From Candidatus Niyogiibacteriota bacterium (GTDB lineage Bacteria; Patescibacteriota; Minisyncoccia; HO2-45-28): a DNA stretch of 35,812 bases. Positions 1 to 8,805 of the stretch are shown one piece after another. The notes under the pieces are model-generated. The model was given only the letters and a program-made list of their open reading frames with translations. It did not search any database and was not told where the DNA came from. Where the stretch lies: NCBI GenBank assembly GCA_016181935.1, contig JACOYI010000003.1, positions 99,741 to 135,552 of the forward strand. The letters run 5' to 3'. Every line of letters begins with the position of its first letter. Positions within the stretch are counted from its first letter, which is position 1. Both the position numbers and the translations under genes were made by a program.

Positions 1-1428
1 TCCCGCATCGATCTGAATACGCTGACCATCGAAGAAACGCGCGCGCGATTTCAAAAAGGCGATATCTCGGCGCGCGAACTGGCCGCGATCTATGAAGACG
101 GGATCAAACAAAAAAACGGCGAACTCAATGCGTATATCGAAATTTTCGAGGACGCATTCGAGGCGGCCGAAGCGATCGATGCGCGCCTCGAGGCGGGCGA
201 TATGCCGCGTCTTTTGGAGGGGATCCCGATCGCGGTCAAAGATAATATCCTGATCCGCGGGAAAAAAGCGACCGCCGCGTCCAAAATTCTCGCAAATTAC
301 ACGGCGTCATTCGATGCGACCGTTATCGGGCGCCTGCGCGATGCGGGCGCGATCCTTATGGGCCGCACGAATATGGATGAATTCGCCATGGGGTCTTCCA
401 CGGAACAGTCGGTTTATGGCGCCGCAAAAAATCCGCATGATACGGGACGCGTCGCGGGCGGGTCATCCGGCGGCTCTGCCGTGGCAGTCGCGGCGGCTAT
501 GGCAATGGCGGCGTTGGGTTCGGAAACCGGCGGTTCGATCCGCCAGCCCGCAGGATTCACAGGCGTTGTCGGGCTTAAGCCGACCTACAGCGCGGTATCG
601 AGAAACGGGCTCATCGCAATGGCGTCTTCGCTCGACCAGATCGGCCCCCTTGCAAAGACCGTGCGCGATGCCGAGCTTTTGTTTGATGTGATAAAAGGCA
701 AGGATCCGAAAGACGCCACAAGCGCCGAATATGAAGCGCGCTCGTCTCTACACGAGAAGATCGTCATCGGAGTCCCCCAAGAATGGATGCGGGGCGACGG
801 GATGGATGCCGATGTGCGCACGATCATCGAGCGCGCCATCGAAACGTTCCGCGAAGCGGGCTACGAAGTAAAAGAAATTTCGCTTCCTCATACGCCGTAC
901 GCGCTTTCGGTCTACTATATCATTGTTCCGGCGGAGGTCTCGGCGAATCTTGCGCGGTATGATGGCGTGCGCTACGGTCTTTCAAAAGAGGGGGCGAATG
1001 TCATCGAGGGGTATTTTAAAACGCGGGGAGCCGGATTCGGCCCCGAAGTGCGCCGACGCGCGATCCTTGGAACCTACGTATTGTCGGCTGGATATTACGA
1101 CGCGTATTACCGTCGTGCGAGCCGCGTGCGCCGTCTCATCGCGCAGGATTTTGAAAATGCATTCGGCGAGGTGGATTGTATCGTGGCGCCGGTGTCGCCG
1201 CGCCCGGCATTCAAGCTCGGTGAAAAAGTGAAAGACCCCTTGTCGATGTATTTGGAGGATATTTTTTTGGTTCCCGCGAATCTCGCAGGGATTCCGGCGC
1301 TCTCGGTTCCCTATGGGGTCGTGGAGCGCGACGGCAAAAAATTGCCGGTCGGCGTCCAGCTCATCGGGCCGCGGTTCGGGGAGGGGATCCTCTTCGATAT
1401 AGGGAAATTTTTGGAAGCGCATTCGTAA
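1..1428 (+). CDS. gatA: Aspartyl/glutamyl-tRNA amidotransferase subunit A (5' partial)
   Basis: Amidase subunit of GatCAB, which releases ammonia from glutamine for conversion of mischarged Glu-tRNA(Gln) and/or Asp-tRNA(Asn). The frame is open from base 1, so only a few N-terminal residues appear to be missing; 475 residues are visible, close to the usual length of about 485. The amidase-signature catalytic triad is intact in window numbering: Lys80 in AVKDN, cis-Ser155 in GGSSGGSA and nucleophile Ser179 in ETGGSIRQPAG, with the same spacing as in Staphylococcus GatA (Lys79, Ser154, Ser178). gatB and gatC are not in the window, so gatC, if adjacent, would lie to the left. A strong terminator hairpin begins two bases after the stop. 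The annotation is secure; only the start is unseen. Confidence 0.96.
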   Translation, partial: SRIDLNTLTIEETRARFQKGDISARELAAIYEDGIKQKNGELNAYIEIFEDAFEAAEAIDARLEAGDMPRLLEGIPIAVKDNILIRGKKATAASKILANYTASFDATVIGRLRDAGAILMGRTNMDEFAMGSSTEQSVYGAAKNPHDTGRVAGGSSGGSAVAVAAAMAMAALGSETGGSIRQPAGFTGVVGLKPTYSAVSRNGLIAMASSLDQIGPLAKTVRDAELLFDVIKGKDPKDATSAEYEARSSLHEKIVIGVPQEWMRGDGMDADVRTIIERAIETFREAGYEVKEISLPHTPYALSVYYIIVPAEVSANLARYDGVRYGLSKEGANVIEGYFKTRGAGFGPEVRRRAILGTYVLSAGYYDAYYRRASRVRRLIAQDFENAFGEVDCIVAPVSPRPAFKLGEKVKDPLSMYLEDIFLVPANLAGIPALSVPYGVVERDGKKLPVGVQLIGPRFGEGILFDIGKFLEAHS

Positions 1429-1429
1429 A

Positions 1430-1458
1430 AAAACCGCCAGCCCGGGGTCGGCGGTTTT
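1430..1458 (+). terminator. Intrinsic terminator of gatA
   Basis: Arms AAAACCGCC and GGCGGTTTT enclose a GC-rich loop. The U-tract is formed by the end of the 3' arm. The A-tract on the 5' side means it could also stop transcription arriving on the minus strand from the small membrane-protein gene. Confidence 0.85.
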
Positions 1459-1465
1459 CGCGAAA

Positions 1466-1780
1466 TCACAGATGCAGAGAAAACGGATACCAAATTCCGA
1501 TCATTGGGATGTCCTGTAAAAACACAGCAGCAAGGCCGCCGGCAGCGGATACGACGATCAAACAGAATACCAATAACGCGCGAAGATCGCGTTTGGTTTT
1601 TTGGAAATTCAGCATCAATACGGCGATAAAAAGAACATCGAATCCGAAGATCACGATGCGAAGATCGTGTTCAGGGATTGCGGTGTTGCCAAACCCCCGC
1701 AGCCAAAACCCATTGATGATGCCAACGCAAATAACCGCAAGAATAAGCGCAAAAATCCATTCGATAGCGGCTCGGCCCAT
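1466..1780 (-). CDS. Small three-helix membrane protein, function unknown
   Basis: A 104-residue hydrophobic protein that I do not recognise. Three likely membrane helices are visible: AIEWIFALILAVICVGIING near the N-terminus, a segment around LRIVIFGFDVLFIAVLMLNF, and a third around LLVFCLIVVSAAGGLAAVFL, separated by a basic loop (QKTKRDLR). The chosen ATG (MGRAAIEW) is preceded by a GAGGA ribosome-binding site about 8 bases upstream; a TTG seven codons further upstream is less likely because that Shine-Dalgarno sequence would lie inside the gene. The gene is convergent with gatA and shares its terminator region. It resembles in size and style the orphan membrane protein at 27611-28000 but shows no obvious sequence similarity to it. 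Confidence 0.7.
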   Translation of the reverse strand: MGRAAIEWIFALILAVICVGIINGFWLRGFGNTAIPEHDLRIVIFGFDVLFIAVLMLNFQKTKRDLRALLVFCLIVVSAAGGLAAVFLQDIPMIGIWYPFSLHL

Positions 1781-1906
1781 TGTGTTTTCCTCAAAAAACA
1801 AATCTCGTTCATTTTAGCACGGGATGCCGGATTTTGAAAGAGGCATGCTTTTAGCGAAGCGCCCGCACAATTCCCGCCGCCCCCGCAATGAATCCGCAAA
1901 CACAAA

Positions 1907-1924
1907 ACAACCCTTTCGGGCCGT
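1907..1924 (-). terminator. Probable weak terminator of the initiator-like tRNA
   Basis: On the minus strand a short hairpin (ACGGCCC, loop GAAA, GGGTTGT, with two G-U pairs) is followed by TTTG, starting 16 bases beyond the tRNA 3' end. Confidence 0.4.
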
Positions 1925-1939
1925 CTTATGCTTACTATG

Positions 1940-2011
1940 TTGCGGAGGCAGGAATTGCACCTGCTACCTCGAGGTTATGAGCCTCGCGTGCAACTGTTAC
2001 ACTTCCCCGCG
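1940..2011 (-). tRNA. tRNA-Met(CAT), initiator-like, structurally divergent
   Basis: Minus-strand cloverleaf with anticodon CAT in loop CTCATAA. The first pair is a C1-A72 mismatch, the hallmark of bacterial initiator tRNA. Acceptor CGCGGGG pairs with CTCCGC; the D stem is GTGT/GCAC, the anticodon stem CGAGG/CCTCG and the T stem GCAGG/CCTGC. Oddities: position 8 is A instead of T, the D loop is only AACAGTT and lacks the GG pair, the T loop is TGCAATT (T55 replaced by G), and the first of the three anticodon-stem GC pairs of initiators (29:41) is A-T. Compared with the usual initiator, the 11:24 pair is flipped to T-A, which keeps the stem. No CCA is encoded (AACAT follows). A consensus-like promoter precedes it, so it is probably expressed. 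A decaying gene cannot be excluded. Confidence 0.8.
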
Positions 2012-2018
2012 ATGGCAT

Positions 2019-2047
2019 AGTATACCTTGTTTGATTGATTTTCGCAA
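2019..2047 (-). promoter_or_regulatory. Promoter of the initiator-like tRNA
   Basis: Read on the minus strand: TTGCGA (2047-2042), a 17-base spacer, then TATACT (2024-2019). The -10 box ends 7 bases before tRNA nucleotide 1, so transcription would start almost at the mature 5' end. Confidence 0.75.
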
Positions 2048-2063
2048 ATTTTTAAGGTACAAT
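2035..2063 (+). promoter_or_regulatory. Promoter of tRNA-Met(CAT)
   Basis: TTGATT (2035-2040), a 17-base spacer and TACAAT (2058-2063), with the tRNA starting at 2079. Its -35 hexamer lies one base from the -35 hexamer of the divergent tRNA promoter, so the two promoters are back to back. Confidence 0.75.
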
Positions 2064-2078
2064 AAAGGACGCACGAGC

Positions 2079-2153
2079 GCCGGCGTAGCTCAGTGGTAGA
2101 GCAGGGTCTTCATAAGGCCAAGGTCGCAGGTTCGATCCCTGCCGCCGGCACCA
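2079..2153 (+). tRNA. tRNA-Met(CAT), probably elongator
   Basis: Canonical cloverleaf: acceptor GCCGGCG/CGCCGGC, D arm GCTC/GAGC with GG in the loop, anticodon loop TTCATAA (CAT), T arm GCAGG/CCTGC with loop TTCGATC, discriminator A and an encoded CCA. The anticodon stem has a G27-A43 mismatch at its top. The paired first position argues for an elongator rather than an initiator. A CAT anticodon could also belong to tRNA-Ile that is modified to lysidine; the sequence alone does not settle this. Its 3' half is repeated in inverted and direct orientation just downstream (see 2127-2327). Confidence 0.92.
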
Positions 2154-2327
2154 GACGTTTTGGAAAAAAACGTCTGGCGGAAGGGATTGAACCTGGGAAA
2201 GGGGTCGGGAAAACGGGAGTTTTCCCGTCGTGGAAAGATTAAAACCGCAAGGTTTTAAGGAGCCGCAGAGCGGCGACAGGTTCTAGGAGTTTCGCGGAGC
2301 GAAACGACGGATCCCTGCCGCCGGCAC
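2127..2327 (+). repeat. tRNA 3'-half copy array with hairpins (structured tRNA trailer)
   Basis: The 3' half of tRNA-Met (2127-2151) is followed at 2171-2195 by an inverted copy: read on minus, CAGGTTCAATCCCTTCCGCC then AGACG, matching the tRNA and its first trailer bases with a 6-base deletion and a few changes. A further direct copy follows: CAGGTTC at 2277-2283, then a 26-base insert with hairpin GTTTCGC-GGA-GCGAAAC, then an exact 18-base copy (2310-2327) of tRNA bases 2134-2151. Between lie hairpins at 2151-2177 (10-bp arms that include the tRNA CCA), 2206-2227, 2239-2258 and 2262-2274. No protein-coding signal is seen. This may be a tRNA-trailer regulatory RNA or the debris of palindrome insertion into a duplicated tRNA end. 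Confidence 0.75.
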
Positions 2328-2335
2328 GGTCGTTT

Positions 2336-2409
2336 GCGGGCATAGCTCAATTGGTTAGAGCATCCGCCTGTCACGCGGAAGGTTGCCGGTTCGAGTCCGG
2401 TTGCCCGCG
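2336..2409 (+). tRNA. tRNA-Asp(GTC)
   Basis: Acceptor GCGGGCA/TGCCCGC, D arm GCTC/GAGC, anticodon stem TCCGC/GCGGA with loop CTGTCAC (anticodon GTC), T arm GCCGG/CCGGT with loop TTCGAGT, and discriminator G, as expected for tRNA-Asp. CCA is not encoded. It probably belongs to the same transcript as the upstream tRNA-Met and is followed by a terminator. Confidence 0.95.
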
Positions 2410-2427
2410 CACCTTAATGAAGGTTTG

Positions 2428-2448
2428 TCCCGCTTCTAGCGGGATTTT
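2428..2448 (+). terminator. Terminator of the tRNA transcript
   Basis: TCCCGCT, a TCT loop, AGCGGGA, then TTTT; it separates the tRNA operon from the pheS promoter. Confidence 0.85.
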
Positions 2449-2463
2449 GCGCTTTTTTGGGCA

Positions 2464-2492
2464 TTGAGAATGGCCCTAAAATCTGCTATAAT
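2464..2492 (+). promoter_or_regulatory. pheS promoter, leaderless type
   Basis: TTGAGA (2464-2469), a 17-base spacer and TATAAT (2487-2492), with an extended -10 TGC just before. The -10 box ends 6 bases before the pheS ATG at 2499, so the transcript should begin at or next to the start codon. No Shine-Dalgarno sequence is present. Confidence 0.8.
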
Positions 2493-2498
2493 TTGAGT

Positions 2499-3563
2499 AT
2501 GGAAAGCATAAAAGACCTCATCCGCGAGGCGCGAGCCGAGATACAAAAAGCCCCGACCGACCGCGCATTGGGCGATACGGAGGTCAAATGGCTGGGACGC
2601 AAAGGGCGGCTCACGGAAATTTTGCGCAACCTCAAAAATCTTTCCGAGCGCGAGCGCAAAGCGCAGGGCGCGGAGGCAAATCGCGCACGGATAGAGCTGG
2701 AAGCGCTGATTCGCGATCGACGCATCGAATTGCGTTCCGCGGCCGCAAAAACGGAACTTGCGCGCGAACGCATCGACGTGACGCTTCCGGGGCGCGCATT
2801 GCGGCACGGGCGCATGCATCCGCTGACGCGCGCACTCGATGAGATACGCGGTATTTTTGAACAGCTGGGATTCAGTGCGATCGATGGGCCGGAGATCGAA
2901 ACGGAATGGTATAACTTCGATGCATTGAATATTCCGGCCGACCACCCCGCCCGCGATATGTGGGATACGTTTTGGTTGCGAAGCAACCAAAATTTAAAAT
3001 CTAAAAATGAAAAAGGAAAAAGCGGTCAGAAACTTCTCCTTCGTACCCACACGAGTCCGGTGCAGGTGCGGTATATGGAGAAACACGCGCCGCCCTATCG
3101 CATCATTGTCCCGGGGAAGGTGTATCGCTATGAGGCGACGGATGCGAGCCATGATGTGGAGTTTCATCAGGTGGAGGGATTGATGGTCGACCGCGATATT
3201 TCCGTTGCGCATTTCAAGCACGTCATCCGCCATTTTTTTGAACGGTATTTCGGCGCGAAAAAATTGAGCGTGGTGCTCCGGCCCAGTTTCTTCCCGTTCA
3301 CGGAGCCGTCGTTCGAAGTGATGGTGAACTGTATCCAATGCGATGCGAAGAGGTGCGCGGTGTGCAAACGGACCGGTTGGCTTGAGGTCGCGGGCGCGGG
3401 CATGGTGCATCCGAATGTCTTCAAAAACGCGGGATTGAATCCCAAGGGTTTGCAGGGGTTCGCATTCGGTTTCGGCGTCGAACGTCTGGCGATGCTCAAA
3501 TACAAAATTCCCGATATCCGCTTGTTTCATTCTTCAGACCCGCGGTTTTTAAAGCAATTCTAA
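2499..3563 (+). CDS. pheS: Phenylalanyl-tRNA synthetase alpha subunit
   Basis: Class II synthetase catalytic subunit of the PheS2PheT2 tetramer. A basic coiled-coil tRNA-binding N-terminus (about residues 1-85) is followed by motif 1 around HPLTRALDEI, motif 2 (YRYEATDASHDVEFHQVEG) and motif 3 (FGFGVERLAMLKYKIPDIR). A four-cysteine cluster (CIQCDAKRCAVCKRTGWLE) may bind zinc. The 354-residue length is normal. The start is the ATG placed at the predicted transcription start. Residues about 161-177, between the conserved DTFW and LLLRTHTSPVQ blocks, are an extra low-complexity insert encoded by a perfect hairpin plus an AT-rich tract. pheT follows after an AT-rich spacer. Confidence 0.97.
   Translation: MESIKDLIREARAEIQKAPTDRALGDTEVKWLGRKGRLTEILRNLKNLSERERKAQGAEANRARIELEALIRDRRIELRSAAAKTELARERIDVTLPGRALRHGRMHPLTRALDEIRGIFEQLGFSAIDGPEIETEWYNFDALNIPADHPARDMWDTFWLRSNQNLKSKNEKGKSGQKLLLRTHTSPVQVRYMEKHAPPYRIIVPGKVYRYEATDASHDVEFHQVEGLMVDRDISVAHFKHVIRHFFERYFGAKKLSVVLRPSFFPFTEPSFEVMVNCIQCDAKRCAVCKRTGWLEVAGAGMVHPNVFKNAGLNPKGLQGFAFGFGVERLAMLKYKIPDIRLFHSSDPRFLKQF
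2970..2992 (+). repeat. Palindromic hairpin inserted in pheS
   Basis: Ten-base arms TTTTGGTTGC and GCAACCAAAA around a GAA loop, followed in frame by an AT-rich tract to about 3020. It maps exactly to an extra segment absent from normal PheS. The motif AAAATTTAAAAT in the tract recurs in the pheT-gyrB spacer. Confidence 0.7.
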
Positions 3564-3679
3564 TATAATTACAATGTCAAATGCCAAAATCGAAATGCCA
3601 AATGAAATCCAAAGCCCGAATTTTAAAAATTTTGATTTTAATGTTGATTTGAAATTTGGATTTTGGAATTTAGATTTTT
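3564..3679 (+). other. AT-rich low-complexity spacer pheS-pheT
   Basis: Contains repeated variants of AAATGCCAAA and inverted matches such as AAATCCAAA versus TTTGGATTT. No promoter, terminator or Shine-Dalgarno sequence stands out. Similar AT-rich tracts occur before gyrB (5757-5787) and nusG (9013-9050). Confidence 0.5.
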
Positions 3680-5755
3680 ATGCGCTTTAGTTATCTCTGG
3701 CTCAAAGAATTCGTTCCCCGCCTTCCGAAGCCCGACAAGCTCGCGGAATTGATCGCGCGCCATGCGTTTGAAGTTGAAGGAATGGAAAAGCGCGGTCGAG
3801 ATGTGATCTTGGATGTTGCGGTGCTTTCGAACCGGACGCCGGACGCCGGCGGCCACATCGGATTTGCGCGGGAAGTCGCGGCGATCACAAAACAAAAAGG
3901 AAAATTTCCGGCGCCGAAAGCGCTCGAACCCTCGGGGAATAAATTTTTGAGCGTTACGGTCAAGCCGTCCGAAGCGGCCCCCCGGTATCACGGGGCGCTC
4001 ATTCGGAACATCAGGATCCAGCCGTCGCCCGCGTGGCTTCGCGAGCGTCTCGCGGCGCTCGGCGTCCATGCCGTCAACAACGTCGTGGATATCACGAATT
4101 ATGTGATGCTCGAATCGGGTCATCCTCTGCACGCATTCGATTACGATACGATCCGCGGAAAGCGGCTGAACATCCGTCTGTCGCGCGAAGGCGAAACCAT
4201 CGAGACGCTCGACGGGAAAATGCGCGTATTGCCCTCGGGGGCCATCGTGGCGAGCGATGCCGCCGGGATCATCGATCTCTGCGGCATCATGGGCGGCGCG
4301 AATTCCGCGGTCGGCCCGAAAACAAAAACGATCTTTTTGCAGGCCGCGAATTTCGGCTCCGCGCACGTTCATCGCGCGTTCTCGCGTTTGGGGTTGCGGA
4401 CCGATGCGGCAGGGCGGTATGCCGCCGGACTGGATCCGAATGCCGCGGGATCGGCGCTCGCCTTGGCGGTCGAATTGCTGCGGGAATTGGCGTCGGGCGA
4501 GGTGGCAGGCGTTATCGATATCTATCCGCGCCGTATCGCGCCCGCGGTCATTCCGTTGGAACCCGATGCCGTAAATCGCCTCTTAGGCACGGACCTTCAG
4601 GAAAAAGAAATGCGTTCGATCTTGGAGCGCTTGTCGTTCCACGTTGAAGCCGCGAAGGGGATCCTCACGGTGACGGTTCCGACGGCGCGCCGTGATATCG
4701 CGCGCGATGTGGACCTCATTGAGGAGATCGGGCGGCTTTCGGGGTATGATGCGATCGGCGAAGCGCGGCCCGTCGGGGAATTGATCACGGCGGTGACCGA
4801 TACGCGCCTCGCGTATTCGGACCGGATCCTTTCCGTGTTCCGGAACGCCGGGTTCGATGAAGTGCGGACCTATTCGTTCATCGGTGAAAAAGAAACCGCG
4901 CTCTTGGATGCGGATACGCGCGCCGCGCTTTTTGAACTCGAAAATCCGCAAAGCCGCGACGCCGCAAGTTTGCGCCCGATGATTTTGCCGTCGCTCTTTG
5001 GAGCGGCGCGCGAGGCCGTAAAATTCGCGAGCCCCGTGCGGTTTTGCGAACAGAGCCGCGTTTTCCGCGCGCCGCGCGCATGGCGCGATACGCCCCAATG
5101 CGAAGAAAACCGGCTGGCATTCATTCATTGCGATAAAGAAAAGCATCCCGCGCATTCCCCGATTTTTTACGAGCTCAAAGGTTCGCTTTCCGCGATCGCC
5201 GAGGCGCTCGGGTTGCCGGAGTTTTGGTATGATGATGTTCCGGCGTCTTCCGGGCTCTTAACAAAAGGCGCGGCGCGCCTCCTGCATTCGTATCAATCGG
5301 CCTCCATGAAAATCGGCGATACGACGGTCGGCGTTTTCGGGACGGTGCATCCGGATATCCGCCGCGCATTCGATTTGCCTCCAGGCACGGCGGCAGGCGA
5401 ACTGTATCTCGATGCATTCGAAACAGAACTTGAGAGCGAAAAAGAATACCGCGCAATTCCCAAGTATCCGGCGATCCTTCGCGACCTCGCGATTCTTGTT
5501 CCCAAAAATGTCCGGATGACGGACATCGAGGACGTCATTCAAAACACGGGCGGCGAACTGCTTGCGGACGTTGATCTGTTCGATGTTTTCGAGGGGGACG
5601 ATCCGCCCGTTGGCGGAGGCGCGGGCAGGAAGAGTTTGGCATTTCATTTGGTATTCCAATCCGAGGAGCGGACGCTTATGGATCGCGAGGTCGAAGCGTT
5701 GATGAAGAAGATCACAAAAGCGCTTGAAACAAACCCCGAATGGGAGGTACGATGA
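3680..5755 (+). CDS. pheT: Phenylalanyl-tRNA synthetase beta subunit, lacking the OB tRNA-binding domain
   Basis: Beta subunit with the B3/B4 editing region (LSREGETIETLDGK, then DLCGIMGGANSAV), the B5 domain, the catalytic-like core and a C-terminal ferredoxin-fold anticodon-binding domain (from about residue 600, beginning YPAILRDLAILVPKNVR). At 691 residues it is about 100 shorter than typical PheT. The N-terminal FSYLWLKEFV block runs from EVEGMEK directly into DVILDVAVLSNRTPDAGGH, whereas most bacterial proteins carry the EMAP-like OB fold (B2) there. The deletion is clean and in frame, so this looks like a natural variant rather than a sequencing error. Confidence 0.96.
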   Translation: MRFSYLWLKEFVPRLPKPDKLAELIARHAFEVEGMEKRGRDVILDVAVLSNRTPDAGGHIGFAREVAAITKQKGKFPAPKALEPSGNKFLSVTVKPSEAAPRYHGALIRNIRIQPSPAWLRERLAALGVHAVNNVVDITNYVMLESGHPLHAFDYDTIRGKRLNIRLSREGETIETLDGKMRVLPSGAIVASDAAGIIDLCGIMGGANSAVGPKTKTIFLQAANFGSAHVHRAFSRLGLRTDAAGRYAAGLDPNAAGSALALAVELLRELASGEVAGVIDIYPRRIAPAVIPLEPDAVNRLLGTDLQEKEMRSILERLSFHVEAAKGILTVTVPTARRDIARDVDLIEEIGRLSGYDAIGEARPVGELITAVTDTRLAYSDRILSVFRNAGFDEVRTYSFIGEKETALLDADTRAALFELENPQSRDAASLRPMILPSLFGAAREAVKFASPVRFCEQSRVFRAPRAWRDTPQCEENRLAFIHCDKEKHPAHSPIFYELKGSLSAIAEALGLPEFWYDDVPASSGLLTKGAARLLHSYQSASMKIGDTTVGVFGTVHPDIRRAFDLPPGTAAGELYLDAFETELESEKEYRAIPKYPAILRDLAILVPKNVRMTDIEDVIQNTGGELLADVDLFDVFEGDDPPVGGGAGRKSLAFHLVFQSEERTLMDREVEALMKKITKALETNPEWEVR

Positions 5756-5784
5756 TAACTCAAAATTTAAAATAGGAAATTTAA

Positions 5785-7719
<1,935 letters not shown>

Positions 7720-7720
7720 A

Positions 7721-7750
7721 AACGGCTCCGACAGTATCGTCGGAACCGTT
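7721..7750. terminator. Bidirectional terminator between gyrB and the patatin gene
   Basis: Arms AACGGCTCCGAC and GTCGGAACCGTT (one internal mismatch) lie between two convergent stop codons; the patatin stop at 7749-7751 overlaps the right arm. Confidence 0.7.
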
Positions 7751-8687
7751 AGATCTCTTTCGGAAATTCGCGCTGGAACACGCGTAGGGCGCTTTCATAG
7801 GAGTGTTCGATGGCGAGCGTGATGTCGCCTTTCAAGCCGAGTTCTCCGCGCTCGAAATCCGTGCCCCGATGGAAATCGATCATAGTATGGGTCGGAGATA
7901 GCCAGGAAGAGCGAAAAAAAATGACACGCTGGAATTCTTTTTTGGCATGCCGGAAACGCCTGAATTCTTCGACGACCATTTGATCGGCACCGCCCGTCCT
8001 CAACGCGCGCCTGAGCCACTGGTCTTTTTCGGGGTGAAAATCTTTTTGCGTGCGGCTCTTGGGCGTATTCAGGAAAACGAACACGGTATCGCACCCTTCC
8101 GCGAATGCGCGTTGGAGCGAAATGTAATGCCCATCCGAATAATATTCGCCGTCGATCGGGATCGCGGGCAAAAATCCTTGGATCGCGGTGGCTGCCAGGA
8201 TGACCTGCTTCCACAGCTCCGGTTTTCCTCGGAAAAGAGCGTCGCGGTTCGAAAAGAATTTCCGGCACTGCGTTCGTTCGTGCCACACGGCGATATCCAA
8301 GCGCACCGGCGAATCAATGATGGCGCGGCAATCAAGAGGGGCGACCAGATTGCGGATCCCGGCGTTCGAAAAAAGATAACTGAAACGGCCGTCTTGGGGG
8401 AAAAGTTCATGGAAGAAGCCGAATAATCCCCGAGTGAACATGGGATATTTGGAAAAAAGAGCTCCCGGGCCGTTCGCTTCGACATCCAGCCATTGTTTTT
8501 CGATCTTGCGTGAACCAACCCCGCCCAGTTCTGTCAGCTTCGAGGCAGTGAGTCCGCCGACCGACGCAGCTTCGTGGTAGGCGGCAGGCAAAAATCCTCT
8601 CTCTTCGGCGGCGCGCAAGGGGCCAACGGTGTTTGCGCCAAGACACCCGCCGGCATCGAAAAGAATGCCGAGTTTTTGGGGTTGCAT
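7749..8687 (-). CDS. Patatin-like phospholipase family protein
   Basis: Likely Ser-Asp dyad acyl hydrolase of the patatin family (312 residues). The N-terminal DAGGCLGA resembles the glycine-rich oxyanion loop, the nucleophile elbow is EAASVGGLTA with Ser42 (the usual G-x-S-x-G has its first Gly replaced by Ala), and the Asp of the DG motif is in IDGEYYSDGHY at about residue 184, followed by the family-typical AFAEGCDTVFVF strand. There is no signal peptide or membrane helix. The start codon has a GAGGG site 5 bases upstream, and a TATACT -10 box lies at 8720-8725 on the minus strand. It is divergent from secE. The substrate is unknown; membrane lipid turnover or scavenging of host lipids are both possible. 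Confidence 0.85.
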   Translation of the reverse strand: MQPQKLGILFDAGGCLGANTVGPLRAAEERGFLPAAYHEAASVGGLTASKLTELGGVGSRKIEKQWLDVEANGPGALFSKYPMFTRGLFGFFHELFPQDGRFSYLFSNAGIRNLVAPLDCRAIIDSPVRLDIAVWHERTQCRKFFSNRDALFRGKPELWKQVILAATAIQGFLPAIPIDGEYYSDGHYISLQRAFAEGCDTVFVFLNTPKSRTQKDFHPEKDQWLRRALRTGGADQMVVEEFRRFRHAKKEFQRVIFFRSSWLSPTHTMIDFHRGTDFERGELGLKGDITLAIEHSYESALRVFQREFPKEI

Positions 8688-8739
8688 GGCGCCCTCGTGT
8701 TAAGGTTCGTTACAAGTCCAGTATATCACTCGGGGCGTA

Positions 8740-8768
8740 TTGACGCCCGACTACCCTTGCTATAGAAT
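8740..8768 (+). promoter_or_regulatory. secE-nusG promoter
   Basis: TTGACG (8740-8745), a 17-base spacer and TAGAAT (8763-8768). The predicted start near 8775 gives a leader of about 45 bases that contains an intrinsic terminator. Confidence 0.7.
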
Positions 8769-8784
8769 GAAAGGGACAGAAAGT

Positions 8785-8805
8785 AAAGCCCCGCGAGGGG
8801 TTTTT
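8785..8805 (+). terminator. Terminator hairpin inside the secE leader (possible attenuator)
   Basis: AAAGCCCC, loop GCGA, GGGGTTTT, then T. No plus-strand gene reads into it, because the upstream patatin gene is on the minus strand and the secE promoter lies directly upstream. It therefore sits in the 5' leader of secE-nusG. Confidence 0.7.

Noticed and set aside
982-1422. Open frame of 146 codons antisense to gatA
   Set aside because: It lies fully opposite a conserved gene, shows no family motif and has low-complexity His/Arg-rich composition typical of mirror frames in GC-rich DNA. The same holds for 3638-4372, 4583-5155, 13836-14849, 20782-21543 and 22494-23270 on the minus strand.
1824-2099. 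91-codon plus-strand frame
   Set aside because: It runs antisense through the initiator-like tRNA and into the tRNA-Met gene; no coding evidence.
2134-2327. Integrative element with att sites at the tRNA 3' end
   Set aside because: The 18-base direct repeat looks like an attachment pair, but only about 160 bases of hairpins lie between and no integrase is present; kept only as part of the tRNA-copy array.
2154-2335. Intron in tRNA-Met
   Set aside because: The tRNA is complete with CCA before this segment, so nothing needs splicing, and no group I core elements were seen.
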